NCBI GenBank assembly: GCA_964625145.1
Contig: CAZVAQ010000008.1
Span: 1-43,884, forward strand
Origin: CAYTRP01 sp964625145
GTDB taxonomy: Bacteria > Sumerlaeota > Sumerlaeia > SLMS01 > JAHLLQ01
Reading direction: 5' to 3'
Length of the DNA stretch: 43,884 nucleotides
Made by a program: the position numbers and the translations under genes. The notes under the pieces are model-generated. The model did no database searches, was not told the DNA's origin, and saw nothing but the letters and a program-made list of their open reading frames with translations. This document shows positions 27,454 through 41,298 of the stretch, piece after piece. Positions within the stretch are counted from its first letter, which is position 1. Every line of letters begins with the position of its first letter.

Positions 27454-28134
27454 TCAGGGTGTGTATCCGGCCATGCCGCCCCGGAGCCAGAAATCCAGCG
27501 CCAGTCCGATAAGGAGCAGCCCACCGGCGGCGGAGGCGATGGCGAACAGGCGCGGGCCGATGAAGCGGCGGGCAAAGGCCAGGATGCACATGAGGGTCAA
27601 CACCCACGACAACGCCCCCAGCCAGACCAGCAAGCCCGCCACGACCAAGGTGACGCCGCTCCGATCGCCCGTGCCGAGCAGGAACGCGGGAAGCAACGTC
27701 CAGAAGATGATCGTCATGGGGTTGAAGGCGGTCATGCCAAGGCCGGTGACCCAACTGGCAAACAGCACTCGCTTGCCGCGGGGGATGTCGCCGGGCGCCA
27801 TCTCGGCGGGGACTTTCCCTTTCCAGGAGAGCCAGGCCGCATGCAGGGACAGCGAGGCGATCACCACCAGAATCCCCCCGCCAATAATCATGCCCACCAA
27901 GGATTCGGCGTAATTCATCAGGAAGGGGCCGAACCCGATTGTCACGAGGAGAAAATAACCAAGATCCACCATGGTCGCTCCCAGCCCAACGCAGAAGCCG
28001 GCAGCCAGTCGCACCCGCAGGGCCCGGCGGATGATCTCCAGATTTACCGGTCCGATGGGAGCCGCCACCGCCCACCCCAGAACATAGGCCCGGAGCAGGA
28101 AGGAAACGAGGGAGATCGCGGGGGAATCGTTCAT
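27454..28134 (-). CDS. LysE-family exporter
   Basis: 226 residues from ATG 28134; a GTG at 28143 is possible. Six hydrophobic segments fit the LysE/RhtB translocator family, which exports amino acids or related small molecules. The signature near the N-terminus, GWAVAAPIGPVNLEIIRRAL, contains the conserved PxGP. GLGMTAFNPMTIIFWT, with its conserved NP, is the second hallmark. The substrate cannot be predicted. It is followed by 94 bases and then the start of the secreted multidomain gene, and is divergent from the prepilin gene (85 bases apart). Confidence 0.9.
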   Translation of the reverse strand: MNDSPAISLVSFLLRAYVLGWAVAAPIGPVNLEIIRRALRVRLAAGFCVGLGATMVDLGYFLLVTIGFGPFLMNYAESLVGMIIGGGILVVIASLSLHAAWLSWKGKVPAEMAPGDIPRGKRVLFASWVTGLGMTAFNPMTIIFWTLLPAFLLGTGDRSGVTLVVAGLLVWLGALSWVLTLMCILAFARRFIGPRLFAIASAAGGLLLIGLALDFWLRGGMAGYTP

Positions 28135-28219
28135 GAGGGTCACGACAGAGCGATTTTGGCTTTACAGCCCGACAGGCGATAGGGGAATCCCAACCACATT
28201 TTCAGAAAGGGCAAGTTGG

Positions 28220-28903
28220 ATGTCACAACGCACCCGGGCGTTTACGCTCATCGAGCTTCTCATTGTGGTGGCCATCATTGCCATCCTGGCCGCCATCGCC
28301 GTCCCGAATTTCCTGGAGGCGCAGGTGCGTTCGAAGGTCTCGCGGGCGCAGGGCGATCTGCGGACCATCGCCACTGGCTTGGAGTCCTACAAGGTCGACT
28401 GGAACCGATACCCCGCCGACTGGGTTGTGAACCCTGCTGTTGCCGGTGATGAGGATCTGGGGACGCAGCTGATGTGCGAAGGCTTCCTGCCTCCGCGATT
28501 GTCCACTCCTGTGGCCTACCTGTCGTCGGTCTCCATAGCGGATCCGTTCTTCCAACCCGGTGGTATTCCGGTCACGCCGCTCAACTGGCCCGTTGCGAAC
28601 CTGTTCTATCAATCCACCGAGCACAGCATGCGCGCCGCGGGTTCGACGGTCTTCCCGGGAAGCGCCAATGTGCCGGAGTACGTTCGCCAGCAGCCTCAAG
28701 CCTCGTTCGCCCAGGCGAAGACTGCTGCCGGCTGGGGGAATGGCTTTCCTTGGCATGAGCACTACGGCATGTGGAAGGCGGGATCCGTCGGCCCCGACCG
28801 GCGCTACAATGGTGGGTCCAACATCTACGATGCGACCAACGGCACGATCAGCCGCGGCGACATCTACCGCTCCCAGAAGGACCCGATCGGCAACATTCGC
28901 TGA
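28220..28903 (+). CDS. Type II/IV secretion prepilin-like protein
   Basis: 227 residues. The N-terminus MSQRTRA-FTLIELLIVVAIIAILAA is a class III prepilin signal. The peptidase would cut before Phe8, and Glu at +5 is present, but the -1 residue is Ala instead of the usual Gly. After the hydrophobic helix comes NFLEAQVRSKVSRAQGDLRTIATGLESYKVDWNRYP (in two parts: the helix and the start of the globular head), as in major pseudopilins of the GspG type. The remainder is Pro/Gly-rich and unrecognised. ATG 28220 is the only start that gives a proper leader. No other pilus or secretion gene is near. A strong terminator follows, so it is monocistronic. Confidence 0.88.
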   Translation: MSQRTRAFTLIELLIVVAIIAILAAIAVPNFLEAQVRSKVSRAQGDLRTIATGLESYKVDWNRYPADWVVNPAVAGDEDLGTQLMCEGFLPPRLSTPVAYLSSVSIADPFFQPGGIPVTPLNWPVANLFYQSTEHSMRAAGSTVFPGSANVPEYVRQQPQASFAQAKTAAGWGNGFPWHEHYGMWKAGSVGPDRRYNGGSNIYDATNGTISRGDIYRSQKDPIGNIR

Positions 28904-28944
28904 TGGAGTAGTTGGTTTTTCCATCCGCAACTGGCCCAACTGTT

Positions 28945-29004
28945 GCCCCGCCGAGGAGAAGTCCGGAACTATTCCGGCACTCTCCCGGCGGGGCCTTCCT
29001 TTTT
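28945..29004 (+). terminator. Intrinsic terminator after the prepilin gene
   Basis: Nine-base arms gccccgccg (28945-28953) and cggcggggc (28986-28994) pair perfectly. The loop contains a smaller hairpin, ccggaa-cta-ttccgg. The stem is followed by cttccttttt, with a T5 run at 29000-29004. It ends just before ATG 29011 of the next gene, so the downstream kinase either needs its own promoter or depends on read-through. Confidence 0.85.
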
Positions 29005-29010
29005 CCAACC

Positions 29011-30660
29011 ATGCGAAACCGACTCTGGCGCCCCTTTCTCGTCTTCTTCGCCCTGCTCCCGTTCCTGCTCAGTTTCCTGCGCGATTGGAAGTCCTTCCTG
29101 CTGTTTGGACCTCCGCGTGAGCTGACCACGAATCAGCACACCGAGCGCGCGAAGCGACTGACGGCGACCTTTGCGCGCCTCGGCCCCGCCTTCATCAAGG
29201 GCGCCCAGGTGCTGGCCACGCGCGAGGACATCCTGCCGGCGATCTACACCCGCGAGCTGCGCACGCTGCAGGATCGCGTTCCGCCCTTTCCCGCCAAGGA
29301 GGCCATGCAACTGATGGCGGAGGCCTTTGGCCGGCCGGTGGAGGAGGTCTTCGAGAAGTTCGAGCGCGAGCCGCTGGCCGCGGCAAGCCTGGGGCAGGTG
29401 CATCGCGCCGTCTACAAGGGCCGGCCGGTGGCCGTCAAGATCCTGCGTCCCAACGTGGAGGAGATCGTCGCGACGGATCTGGGGGTCGTGCGGTTCATCC
29501 TGCGCACGTTCCATGTCTTTGTGGACAGCCATGTGGTGCGGAACTTCTGGGCGGTGATCCAGGAGTACGCGCGCATGATCGCGCAGGAGATGGATTTTCG
29601 CAACGAGGAGCGCAACGCCGACCGGTTTCGCACCAATTTTGCGAACGATCCGCGGCTTGTCGTGCCGCGTTGTCATCACGAGCTGACCACGCGCCGGACG
29701 GTCGTGTTCGACTACATCGACGGCGTGCGCATCGACGACCTGGAAGGTCTTCGTGCCCGCCAGCAATCGCCGCACAAGCTCATCACTTGGCTCATCGACA
29801 TCTACGTGCGGATGGTCGTGGTGCATGGTTTCATCCATGCCGACCCGCATCCGGGGAACCTGTTGGTGGACCGGCAGGGGAGGGTCGTCCTGCTCGACTA
29901 TGGTATGTCGCTGGAGTTCCCGCCCACCATTCGCAAGGAGATGCTGCGCGTCTGCACTGCAATCGTGGCACGCGACGTGGACACGATGGTCGACATCTTC
30001 TACAAGCTGGGCATGGTCGATCCCGACATTCCGCGCGCGCTCGTGCGCGATGCGGGGCAGACACTGCTGGAGATCCAACTGCGGGAGGATTTCAACCCGC
30101 GCATGGTGCAGGACATCGCCGACGACATCCTCGACACGTTCCATCGGTTCCCCCTACGCATGCCGCAGCAGCTCGTTTATCTGTTCCGCGCTTCGGCGTT
30201 GGTGGAAGGGCAGGGGATGCGATTCGACCCGAACTTCAGCGCCGTCCGCGAAGCCACGCCGATCATCAAGAACATGATCCGCGAGGTGGCGCTGGAGGAG
30301 CAAAAGCCGGTCACCGAGCGCATCGCGGACATGGGGCGCACGGCATGGTCGGAGCTTCAGTACGTGCGCCGGATTATCCAGAGGCTTGAGCGCGAGGAAC
30401 AGCGGGTGCGCATGCATCCGGTGGATCTGGAACGCCTCGAAAGCCGCGTCGGCCGCATGGTGAAGCGGCTGTTGATGGGGATGGGCTCGTTTGGATTGGC
30501 GGCGCTGGGCGCGGTGATTTACCTGCGCAGCGGGAGCGTCTTGGCGCTCTTGTTGTTAGGTGGCTTGGGTGGATTTGGTTTGTTGATGACAGTGCTATTG
30601 CCGTTCAGGCAGTGGGAGCCGTTGCCGGGCGATGCGGAGTGGTTGAAGAGGTTGAAGTGA
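29011..30660 (+). CDS. ABC1/UbiB-family atypical kinase
   Basis: 549 residues. Family motifs: GPAFIKGAQVLATRED (residues 59-72, the KxGQ region), the alanine-rich loop PLAAASLGQVHRA (121-133), Lys143 in VAVKILRP, the catalytic HADPHPGNLL (about 276) and the metal-binding LLDYGMSLEF. Two C-terminal membrane helices (GSFGLAALGAVIYL, VLALLLLGGLGGFGLLMTVLL) are as in UbiB/Coq8. Members support quinone synthesis and have ATPase instead of ordinary kinase activity. The conserved Gly of KxGQ is Ala here (Lys63-Gly64-Ala65-Gln66). An N-terminal hydrophobic stretch (FLVFFALLPFLLSFL) is present. No ubiquinone or menaquinone gene is adjacent. ATG 29011 has no clear ribosome binding site. Confidence 0.93.
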   Translation: MRNRLWRPFLVFFALLPFLLSFLRDWKSFLLFGPPRELTTNQHTERAKRLTATFARLGPAFIKGAQVLATREDILPAIYTRELRTLQDRVPPFPAKEAMQLMAEAFGRPVEEVFEKFEREPLAAASLGQVHRAVYKGRPVAVKILRPNVEEIVATDLGVVRFILRTFHVFVDSHVVRNFWAVIQEYARMIAQEMDFRNEERNADRFRTNFANDPRLVVPRCHHELTTRRTVVFDYIDGVRIDDLEGLRARQQSPHKLITWLIDIYVRMVVVHGFIHADPHPGNLLVDRQGRVVLLDYGMSLEFPPTIRKEMLRVCTAIVARDVDTMVDIFYKLGMVDPDIPRALVRDAGQTLLEIQLREDFNPRMVQDIADDILDTFHRFPLRMPQQLVYLFRASALVEGQGMRFDPNFSAVREATPIIKNMIREVALEEQKPVTERIADMGRTAWSELQYVRRIIQRLEREEQRVRMHPVDLERLESRVGRMVKRLLMGMGSFGLAALGAVIYLRSGSVLALLLLGGLGGFGLLMTVLLPFRQWEPLPGDAEWLKRLK

Positions 30661-30664
30661 GGAA

Positions 30665-30722
30665 GCACGGGCACGGATGCCCATGCTCCGCTTGAATGGA
30701 GCATGGGCATCCGTGCCCGTGC
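30665..30722. repeat. REP-like inverted pair (25-bp arms) downstream of the RAYT gene
   Basis: Bases 30665-30689 and 30698-30722 are perfect reverse complements over 25 bases, separated by the 8-base loop gcttgaat. Each arm is itself an imperfect hairpin (gggca-cgga-tgccc core with one mismatch further out). The left arm is identical over 25 bases to 31426-31450, on the other side of the transposase gene. This is the bipartite (BIME-like) layout of REP sequences. Confidence 0.92.
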
Positions 30723-30727
30723 GGGAG

Positions 30728-31351
30728 TCAGATCGGCTCACTTCGCGACCCGACTCCGAGCACAAAGGTCCCCGGCCTGAGAGATTGCGGATTCCGCTCA
30801 ATGTAGTTTCGATATGCATACCATTGCTGTTCGCTCCGCACCATCCGGTCCCAGTATGAGTCCTGCCAGAACTTCCCGGCTGAACCGAGAATCTTGTTTA
30901 CTTCCTTTGCTGTGAAGCCCTTCCAAGTGTGCAGGATTCCTTTGAGTGCGAACCCCGGCAGGGGGTGAAACAAGACATGCACATGGTTCGGCATGATCAC
31001 GTAGGGGCCGAGTCTGTACCGTGCTCCGTCGAAGTGGCGCAGCGCTCCCTCGACGATGGCCGCCACCTTCGGCTCGCGCAGCGCGCAGCAGCCGTGTCCC
31101 CGGTCGAGCCACTTTTCCACCCTGCTCCTAAAGAGTTGGTGGAATTCCCTCTCTGCATCGGGGGACCATGGCGGTGGATTGTTGAGGAGCCATGATTCTC
31201 TTTCAAGGCGCCATTCGTTGAGCTTCTCCACGGGCATGGCGTCCGCCAGACGCCAGGTGACGAACTGCCAGACCTCGCCTTGCTGCCAGTGCGGAAGGCC
31301 AAAGCGATGCCGTTCGAAGTCTTCGTATGGATTGAAGAAGGGAGAGGACAT
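30728..31351 (-). CDS. REP-associated tyrosine transposase (RAYT, Y1/IS200-like)
   Basis: 207 residues from ATG 31351 (MSSPFFNPYEDFERHRFG). HUH motif MPNHVHVLFHPLPG (His123, His125), followed by LKGILHTWKGFTAKEVN and FWQDSYWDRMVRSEQQW, then the closing YRNYIERNP. Candidate nucleophilic tyrosines are in the FWQDSYWD block. RAYTs nick and move REP palindromes as single strands and are usually single-copy domesticated genes. This copy is flanked by its palindromes: an inverted pair 6 bases beyond its stop and a single copy 72 bases upstream of its start. The frame looks intact. An upstream extension to 31435 adds residues unlike the family and is rejected. Confidence 0.93.
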   Translation of the reverse strand: MSSPFFNPYEDFERHRFGLPHWQQGEVWQFVTWRLADAMPVEKLNEWRLERESWLLNNPPPWSPDAEREFHQLFRSRVEKWLDRGHGCCALREPKVAAIVEGALRHFDGARYRLGPYVIMPNHVHVLFHPLPGFALKGILHTWKGFTAKEVNKILGSAGKFWQDSYWDRMVRSEQQWYAYRNYIERNPQSLRPGTFVLGVGSRSEPI

Positions 31352-31422
31352 TTGCGGATGGGTCGGCTGTAACGATGGGCATAGTTGACGGGGGTCTTGG
31401 GGATGGTCAAGCCCACAGGTTA

Positions 31423-31450
31423 GGAGCACGGGCACGGATGCCCATGCTCC
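31423..31450. repeat. REP-like palindrome upstream of the RAYT gene
   Basis: A 28-base imperfect palindrome with arms ggagca/tgctcc and gggca/tgccc, one C-A mismatch between them, and loop cgga. Its last 25 bases equal the left arm of the inverted pair at 30665-30689. A degenerate partial arm (gggcccgtgc) follows about 10 bases further on, hinting at a decayed second half. Confidence 0.9.
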
Positions 31451-31479
31451 GTTCCGCAGGGCCCGTGCGTCTTATAGTT

Positions 31480-32919
<1,440 letters not shown>

Positions 32920-32953
32920 GGGTTTGGGGACTTCCTTTCGGTGACTGGATCAA

Positions 32954-33847
32954 TCAGGCGGCAACAAGCTCGATGCAGGTCACTTCCGGCCGGCATGCGA
33001 AGCGGATGAATCGTGGCGAGCAAAGCCCGCGGTTGATGTAGACGGGCCATGCGGGGCCCTGCACCAGGCCGCGCACGTACTTTCGGCCATGGCGGCTGGG
33101 GACGGCGGGCGGACCCACAAACGGCAGGTTTACCTCGCCGCCATGAGTGTGACCGGAAAGCTGAAGATCGACGCGGATCCCGTCGTGTGCCTTCAGTTCG
33201 GCCACATCGGGATTGTGCGACAGCAACACGCGCGGGACATCGGGCGGCACATCGCCAAAGGTGCGCTGCAGTTCAACCTTGTCGGTCCACAGATCGCCCA
33301 CACCACCAATCGCCAACTCGGCGTCGCCTCTGCTGATCATCACATGGGTGTGATCGATCAGGCGAACGGGTGTGTTGTCCCGCAGATCGCGGCGAACGGC
33401 TTCCGCGTCATACCAGTGATCGTGATTGCCCAGCACTGCGAGGATCCCATCGGGTGCATTGACATCATCGAACAGGCCCGCCAAACTGCGCGATGCATTC
33501 GGCGGCCCCTTGCGATCCACCAGATCGCCCGTGATGACCAACACGTCCGGCTTCATGGAATCGACCGCGCGCACGGCATCGCGTAGGAAGTCCAACGTCA
33601 TGTTGCGCGGGTAATGCAGGTCTGAAATCTGGCCGATGCGGTATCCGGCCAGTGAAGGCGGCAAGTCGCGAACCGGAACGCGGACATGACATCGCTCCAC
33701 GCGAAAAGGCTCCGTGAAGCCGTTGGCGCCCACGGCGATGCCGGTCGCGAGGACGAACGCCGACGTGCCGAGGAAGACCCGTCGCGTCATCGTGCCGGAC
33801 GCGCGACGGGCCATGCCTTCCTTGGTAATTGTGGGCGTTGCCTTCAT
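32954..33847 (-). CDS. YaeI-like metallophosphoesterase with Tat-type signal, inside the glt operon
   Basis: Up to 297 residues. ATG 33814 (MARRASGTMTRRVFLG) is an alternative start with aagga just upstream. A twin-arginine-type leader (TRRVFLGTSAFVLATGIAVGA) precedes a calcineurin-like fold. Motifs: SDLHYPRN, GDLVDRKG, LGNHDHWY, LSHNPD and SGHTHGGE, all complete, with the closing YINRGL. YaeI/YkuE-type enzymes are exported or membrane-associated phosphodiesterases that act on lipids or nucleotides in different species. It lies 10 bases after gltB and 34 bases before gltD, so it is in the glutamate synthase transcript. The biological reason is not apparent. Confidence 0.92.
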   Translation of the reverse strand: MKATPTITKEGMARRASGTMTRRVFLGTSAFVLATGIAVGANGFTEPFRVERCHVRVPVRDLPPSLAGYRIGQISDLHYPRNMTLDFLRDAVRAVDSMKPDVLVITGDLVDRKGPPNASRSLAGLFDDVNAPDGILAVLGNHDHWYDAEAVRRDLRDNTPVRLIDHTHVMISRGDAELAIGGVGDLWTDKVELQRTFGDVPPDVPRVLLSHNPDVAELKAHDGIRVDLQLSGHTHGGEVNLPFVGPPAVPSRHGRKYVRGLVQGPAWPVYINRGLCSPRFIRFACRPEVTCIELVAA

Positions 33848-33857
33848 TCGATGGTCA

Positions 33858-38432
<4,575 letters not shown>

Positions 38433-38737
38433 GGGCGTGGGTGTATCCGATCGTTGGACTGCCCCGAAGGAGCGCTGCAAATCCAGCGGGATGAGCTCTC
38501 CCCTTCGTGGACCCCGGATAGTCGGGGCCCCAAACTGTCGAATCAAAGGATTTTTGGGGGTGATCGCCGAAAAAATGGGCCGCCCAAAGCATGCGCTTAA
38601 TAAAGGGATTTCCCAAATGCCCCGCCATTGGCCCGAATGCTCTTGCGGCTCTTGGCCCTGCCTTCGAGCCTGCCATTTGACGTCACACCACCGCTCCGCG
38701 TTGCCAGAATCACCCCGGGAACATCTGCCTCCGCCAA
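38433..38737. other. Divergent control region between gltB and the ktrB-like gene
   Basis: 305 bases with no supported gene. It must hold the promoters of two divergent operons. There is an A-rich patch (gccgaaaaaatgg, about 38562-38574) and aataaagg near 38600. Several open frames cross it in both directions, but none has a family match or ribosome binding site. Confidence 0.7.
38518..38546 (-). promoter_or_regulatory. Possible sigma-70-type promoter for the glt operon
   Basis: On the minus strand ttgatt (38541-38546) and gactat (38518-38523) are 17 bases apart, 85 bases before the gltB start. The match to consensus is only partial (4 of 6 and 3 of 6), and the organism's promoter consensus is unknown. 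Confidence 0.25.
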
Positions 38738-40105
38738 ATGGGCCAATCCGTCTCCAACGCGCGCCTGCTGCTCGGCTCCTTCGCCGCGCTGATTCTTGCA
38801 GGGGCCATTCTGCTGCTGCTGCCGGTCTCCCTACGCTCCGATGCGCCACCCATGGCGATGGCCGACGCCCTGTTCCTCAGCACCTCGGCCGTGAGCATCA
38901 CCGGCTTGGCGACGCGCAGTCTCAGCCAGGAGTTCACCTTCTTCGGGCAGGTGGTCATCCTCGTCCTGATCCAGGCGGGCGGCCTGGGCCTTCTGACCTT
39001 TGCCAACCTAACCCTGGCGGCCGTCGGCCGGCGGCTCGGTTTGGGCCAACGCGGCATGATCGAGGACACATTCGGCAACCTGCCCCACATCGATCCCCGC
39101 ACCCTCGTGCGCCGGATCGTTGGCTACACGTTCCTCATCGAGAGTGTCGGGGCGATCCTGCTCACCTTCCGGTTCGCCGTCGACTATCCCTTCGGCACGG
39201 CCGTGTGGTATGGAATTTTTCACTCCATTTCAGCATTCTGCAATGCCGGATTCAGTTTGTTCGACGACAACCTGGCCCACTATGCGGATGACATCTACGT
39301 CAACGCGGTCGTCATGGCGTTGGTCGTCCTTGGCGGGATCGGATTCCTGGTGTTCGTGGACGTTCGCCATTATCTGAAGTGCCGCTACGGCCGCAAGCGC
39401 GCCAGCCGTCCGCGGTTGTCGTACCACACGCGCGTGACGCTGTATGCAACCGGCATGCTCCTCCTGCTCGGGACCATGCTGATCGCCGCATTCGAATGGC
39501 CCGGCATGGCCACGGCCAATGACTGGCGGCATTTCCTGCACGCGGGGTTCCTCTCCGTCGCCAGCCGCACCGCGGGTTTCAACACGGTGGAGACCACCTA
39601 CCTGACCAATCCCACGATCCTGATCGTGATCATCCTGATGTTCATCGGCGGATCCCCCGGATCGTTGGCGGGTGGGATCAAGACGACGACGCTCGCCGTG
39701 CTGCTTGCGCTCCTGCGCTCCCGCGTCAATGGCCGCCCTCGGGTCGAGCTGTTCGACCGCACGGTGCCGGTGGACATTGTCGGCAAGTGCCTCGCGACCT
39801 TTGCGGGCTTCCTCCTCGTCATACTGGGCGGGACGATCGCGATCCAGTTCATCGAGCACGCCGGCCAGCCGCACCTGACCACCGGCAGCGCCATCGTCGA
39901 TTACGGGTTCGAGGTCGTTTCCGCCACCTGCACCGTGGGCCTGTCCCTGGGTGTCACGGAGTCCCTCTCCTGGCCGAGCAAGCTGGTGCTCGTCCTTTGC
40001 ATGTACCTTGGCCGTCTTGGGCCCATCGTCGCGGCGGGGTCTCTCATTGGCCAACGCCCCCGCGGCGCCTATACCCTTCCCGAGGAACGCCTCCTCGTGG
40101 GCTGA
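38738..40105 (+). CDS. ktrB: KtrB/TrkH-family potassium transporter subunit
   Basis: 455 residues, multispanning inner-membrane protein that conducts potassium. The four pore-loop filter regions are visible: SAVSITGLAT (about 48), SISAFCNAGFSLF (about 165), ASRTAGFNTV (about 280) and ATCTVGLSLGV (about 400), each with the conserved Gly. It ends MYLGRLGPIVAAGSLIGQRP. The length (455) fits KtrB better than the longer TrkH. The gene for the RCK-domain regulatory subunit starts 27 bases downstream. ATG 38738 (MGQSVSNARLLLGSF) is the likely start. Confidence 0.93.
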   Translation: MGQSVSNARLLLGSFAALILAGAILLLLPVSLRSDAPPMAMADALFLSTSAVSITGLATRSLSQEFTFFGQVVILVLIQAGGLGLLTFANLTLAAVGRRLGLGQRGMIEDTFGNLPHIDPRTLVRRIVGYTFLIESVGAILLTFRFAVDYPFGTAVWYGIFHSISAFCNAGFSLFDDNLAHYADDIYVNAVVMALVVLGGIGFLVFVDVRHYLKCRYGRKRASRPRLSYHTRVTLYATGMLLLLGTMLIAAFEWPGMATANDWRHFLHAGFLSVASRTAGFNTVETTYLTNPTILIVIILMFIGGSPGSLAGGIKTTTLAVLLALLRSRVNGRPRVELFDRTVPVDIVGKCLATFAGFLLVILGGTIAIQFIEHAGQPHLTTGSAIVDYGFEVVSATCTVGLSLGVTESLSWPSKLVLVLCMYLGRLGPIVAAGSLIGQRPRGAYTLPEERLLVG

Positions 40106-40132
40106 TCCGTCAACGGAACTGGAGAACACATC

Positions 40133-40834
40133 ATGGCAGCAGAAAACTCCGCGCGATTTTTTCTAGTGATCGGTCTTGGCACCTTTGGCAGCCATGTCGC
40201 GCGCGCGTTGTACGAAGGCGGCGCGCAGGTCCTGGCCATCGACCAGGACGAAACTGCCGCGCAGGCCATGATGAACGATGCCACGCGCGTCATCTGTGCC
40301 AACGCGCTCGACGAGGAGGCCCTGCGCGTCAACGGCGCCTTCGATGCCGACTGCGCCATCGTCGCCGTGCGACGCCGCTTCGACAGCACCGTCCTCATCA
40401 CCCACATGCTCAAGAAGCGCGGCATCAGGGAGATCCTCGTCCTTGTGGACTCCTCGCTGGAGGAGAGCGCGGTGCTGGCCATTGGCGCCACGCAGGTCAT
40501 CTTTCCCGAACGCGACATGGCGGGCCGACTGGCGCGATCGCTCCTCATGCCCGACCTCGCCGACCAGATCCCCCTCGGCACCGACGTCGGCATCGTGTCG
40601 ATCCCGTGTCCCAATGCATTCGTCGGCCGCTCGCTCATCGAGCTCGACATCCGGAAGAACGACAAGGTCAGCGTCATCGCCATCGCTCACAACCCGACGA
40701 TGACAGAGGGCAAAGCCGTCGTCTCGCCCGCGCCGAATCCGGAAATTCCCCTGAAGGCCACCGACACGTTGTTCGTGCTTGGCAGGACAAAAGAGCTGAC
40801 AGCATTCAAGGAGAAGTACGGGCCGGCGGAATGA
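40133..40834 (+). CDS. ktrA: KtrA/TrkA-family RCK regulatory subunit
   Basis: 233 residues. The N-terminal RCK_N Rossmann domain carries GLGTFGSHVARAL (residues 14-26) and the acidic end AIDQDE, which bind NAD(H), ATP or ADP and gate the channel. The middle block CAIVAVRRRFDSTVLITHMLK and the C-terminal RCK_C domain (GTDVGIVSIPCPNAFVGRSL...ATDTLFVLGRTKEL) are family-typical. With the adjacent ktrB-like gene it makes a complete Ktr system. A clear ctggaga site lies upstream of ATG 40133. Its stop overlaps the next start by ATGA. Confidence 0.95.
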   Translation: MAAENSARFFLVIGLGTFGSHVARALYEGGAQVLAIDQDETAAQAMMNDATRVICANALDEEALRVNGAFDADCAIVAVRRRFDSTVLITHMLKKRGIREILVLVDSSLEESAVLAIGATQVIFPERDMAGRLARSLLMPDLADQIPLGTDVGIVSIPCPNAFVGRSLIELDIRKNDKVSVIAIAHNPTMTEGKAVVSPAPNPEIPLKATDTLFVLGRTKELTAFKEKYGPAE

Positions 40835-41133
40835 AGGGCTTTGGATCGCAATCAAGCTCGGAAGTTTCACATGTCTGGAAGCGCAAGCCTGCGGGTGAAC
40901 TTGGTCCGCCGACCATGGCGGATTTCCATCCCGACGCGATTGAAATCCTGCGCGTGTGGGCCACGCCCGATGTCGACCGATAGTTTTTGCTGCGCACCAC
41001 TTGGGAGGATCCCGCCGCTTGGGGATTGCTCCTCGTGGACGTCGCCCGGCACGCGACCCAGGCCTATGCGCGTGAAGGAAACGACCCCAAGCAAGTCATC
41101 CAGCATATTCGCCAATTGTTCGATGCCGAATGA
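40831..41133 (+). pseudogene. DUF5076-family small protein interrupted by an in-frame TAG
   Basis: Read from ATG 40831, which overlaps the ktrA stop (ATGA), the frame encodes 50 residues ending DAIEILRVWATPDVDR. It then meets TAG at 40981, and continues in the same frame for 49 codons as FLLRTTWEDPAAWGLLLVDVARHA...HIRQLFDAE and TGA (41131-41133). The two parts together match the whole DUF5076 pattern as I know it (EILRVW near the start, WEDPAAWG, DVARH, and a closing FDAE). Only the TAG breaks it; a single base change (cag, Gln) would mend it. Either a recent nonsense mutation, an assembly or read error, or amber read-through. The family's function is unknown. The coupling to ktrA suggests a shared transcript. 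Confidence 0.78.
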
Positions 41134-41221
41134 GACTCGCCCACAAGCCCGGCAATTGACGTGACGGACGACCTGTGAAGTCGTCGCAGCACCGTGCTCG
41201 CTCCCCGATATCTGCATAGCG

Positions 41222-41265
41222 AAAAATCTCCGGCACACCGCGCAAAAGGACGCTCGTGTGCCGGA
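41222..41265 (-). terminator. Intrinsic terminator for the PPC-repeat protein gene
   Basis: Ten-base arms tccggcacac (41229-41238) and gtgtgccgga (41256-41265) pair perfectly across a 17-base loop. Read on the minus strand, the stem is followed by gattttt, a T5 run (41222-41226). It sits 33 bases beyond the minus-strand stop codon. No T run follows on the plus strand. Confidence 0.85.
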
Positions 41266-41298
41266 ATGATTCGGGTATTGCTGTCTACCAACGCCCCA

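Noticed and set aside
27360..27575. Longer start for the nested jelly-roll protein
   Set aside because: The extension hides the signal peptide that begins properly at ATG 27359 and overlaps the LysE gene's 3' end.
38433..38849. GltB extended upstream to 38849
   Set aside because: The extra residues are low in family similarity and overlap the ktrB-like gene; the propeptide from ATG 38432 has normal length.
41134..41221. Small gene between the DUF5076 locus and the terminator
   Set aside because: Only short frames without a ribosome binding site or recognisable product.
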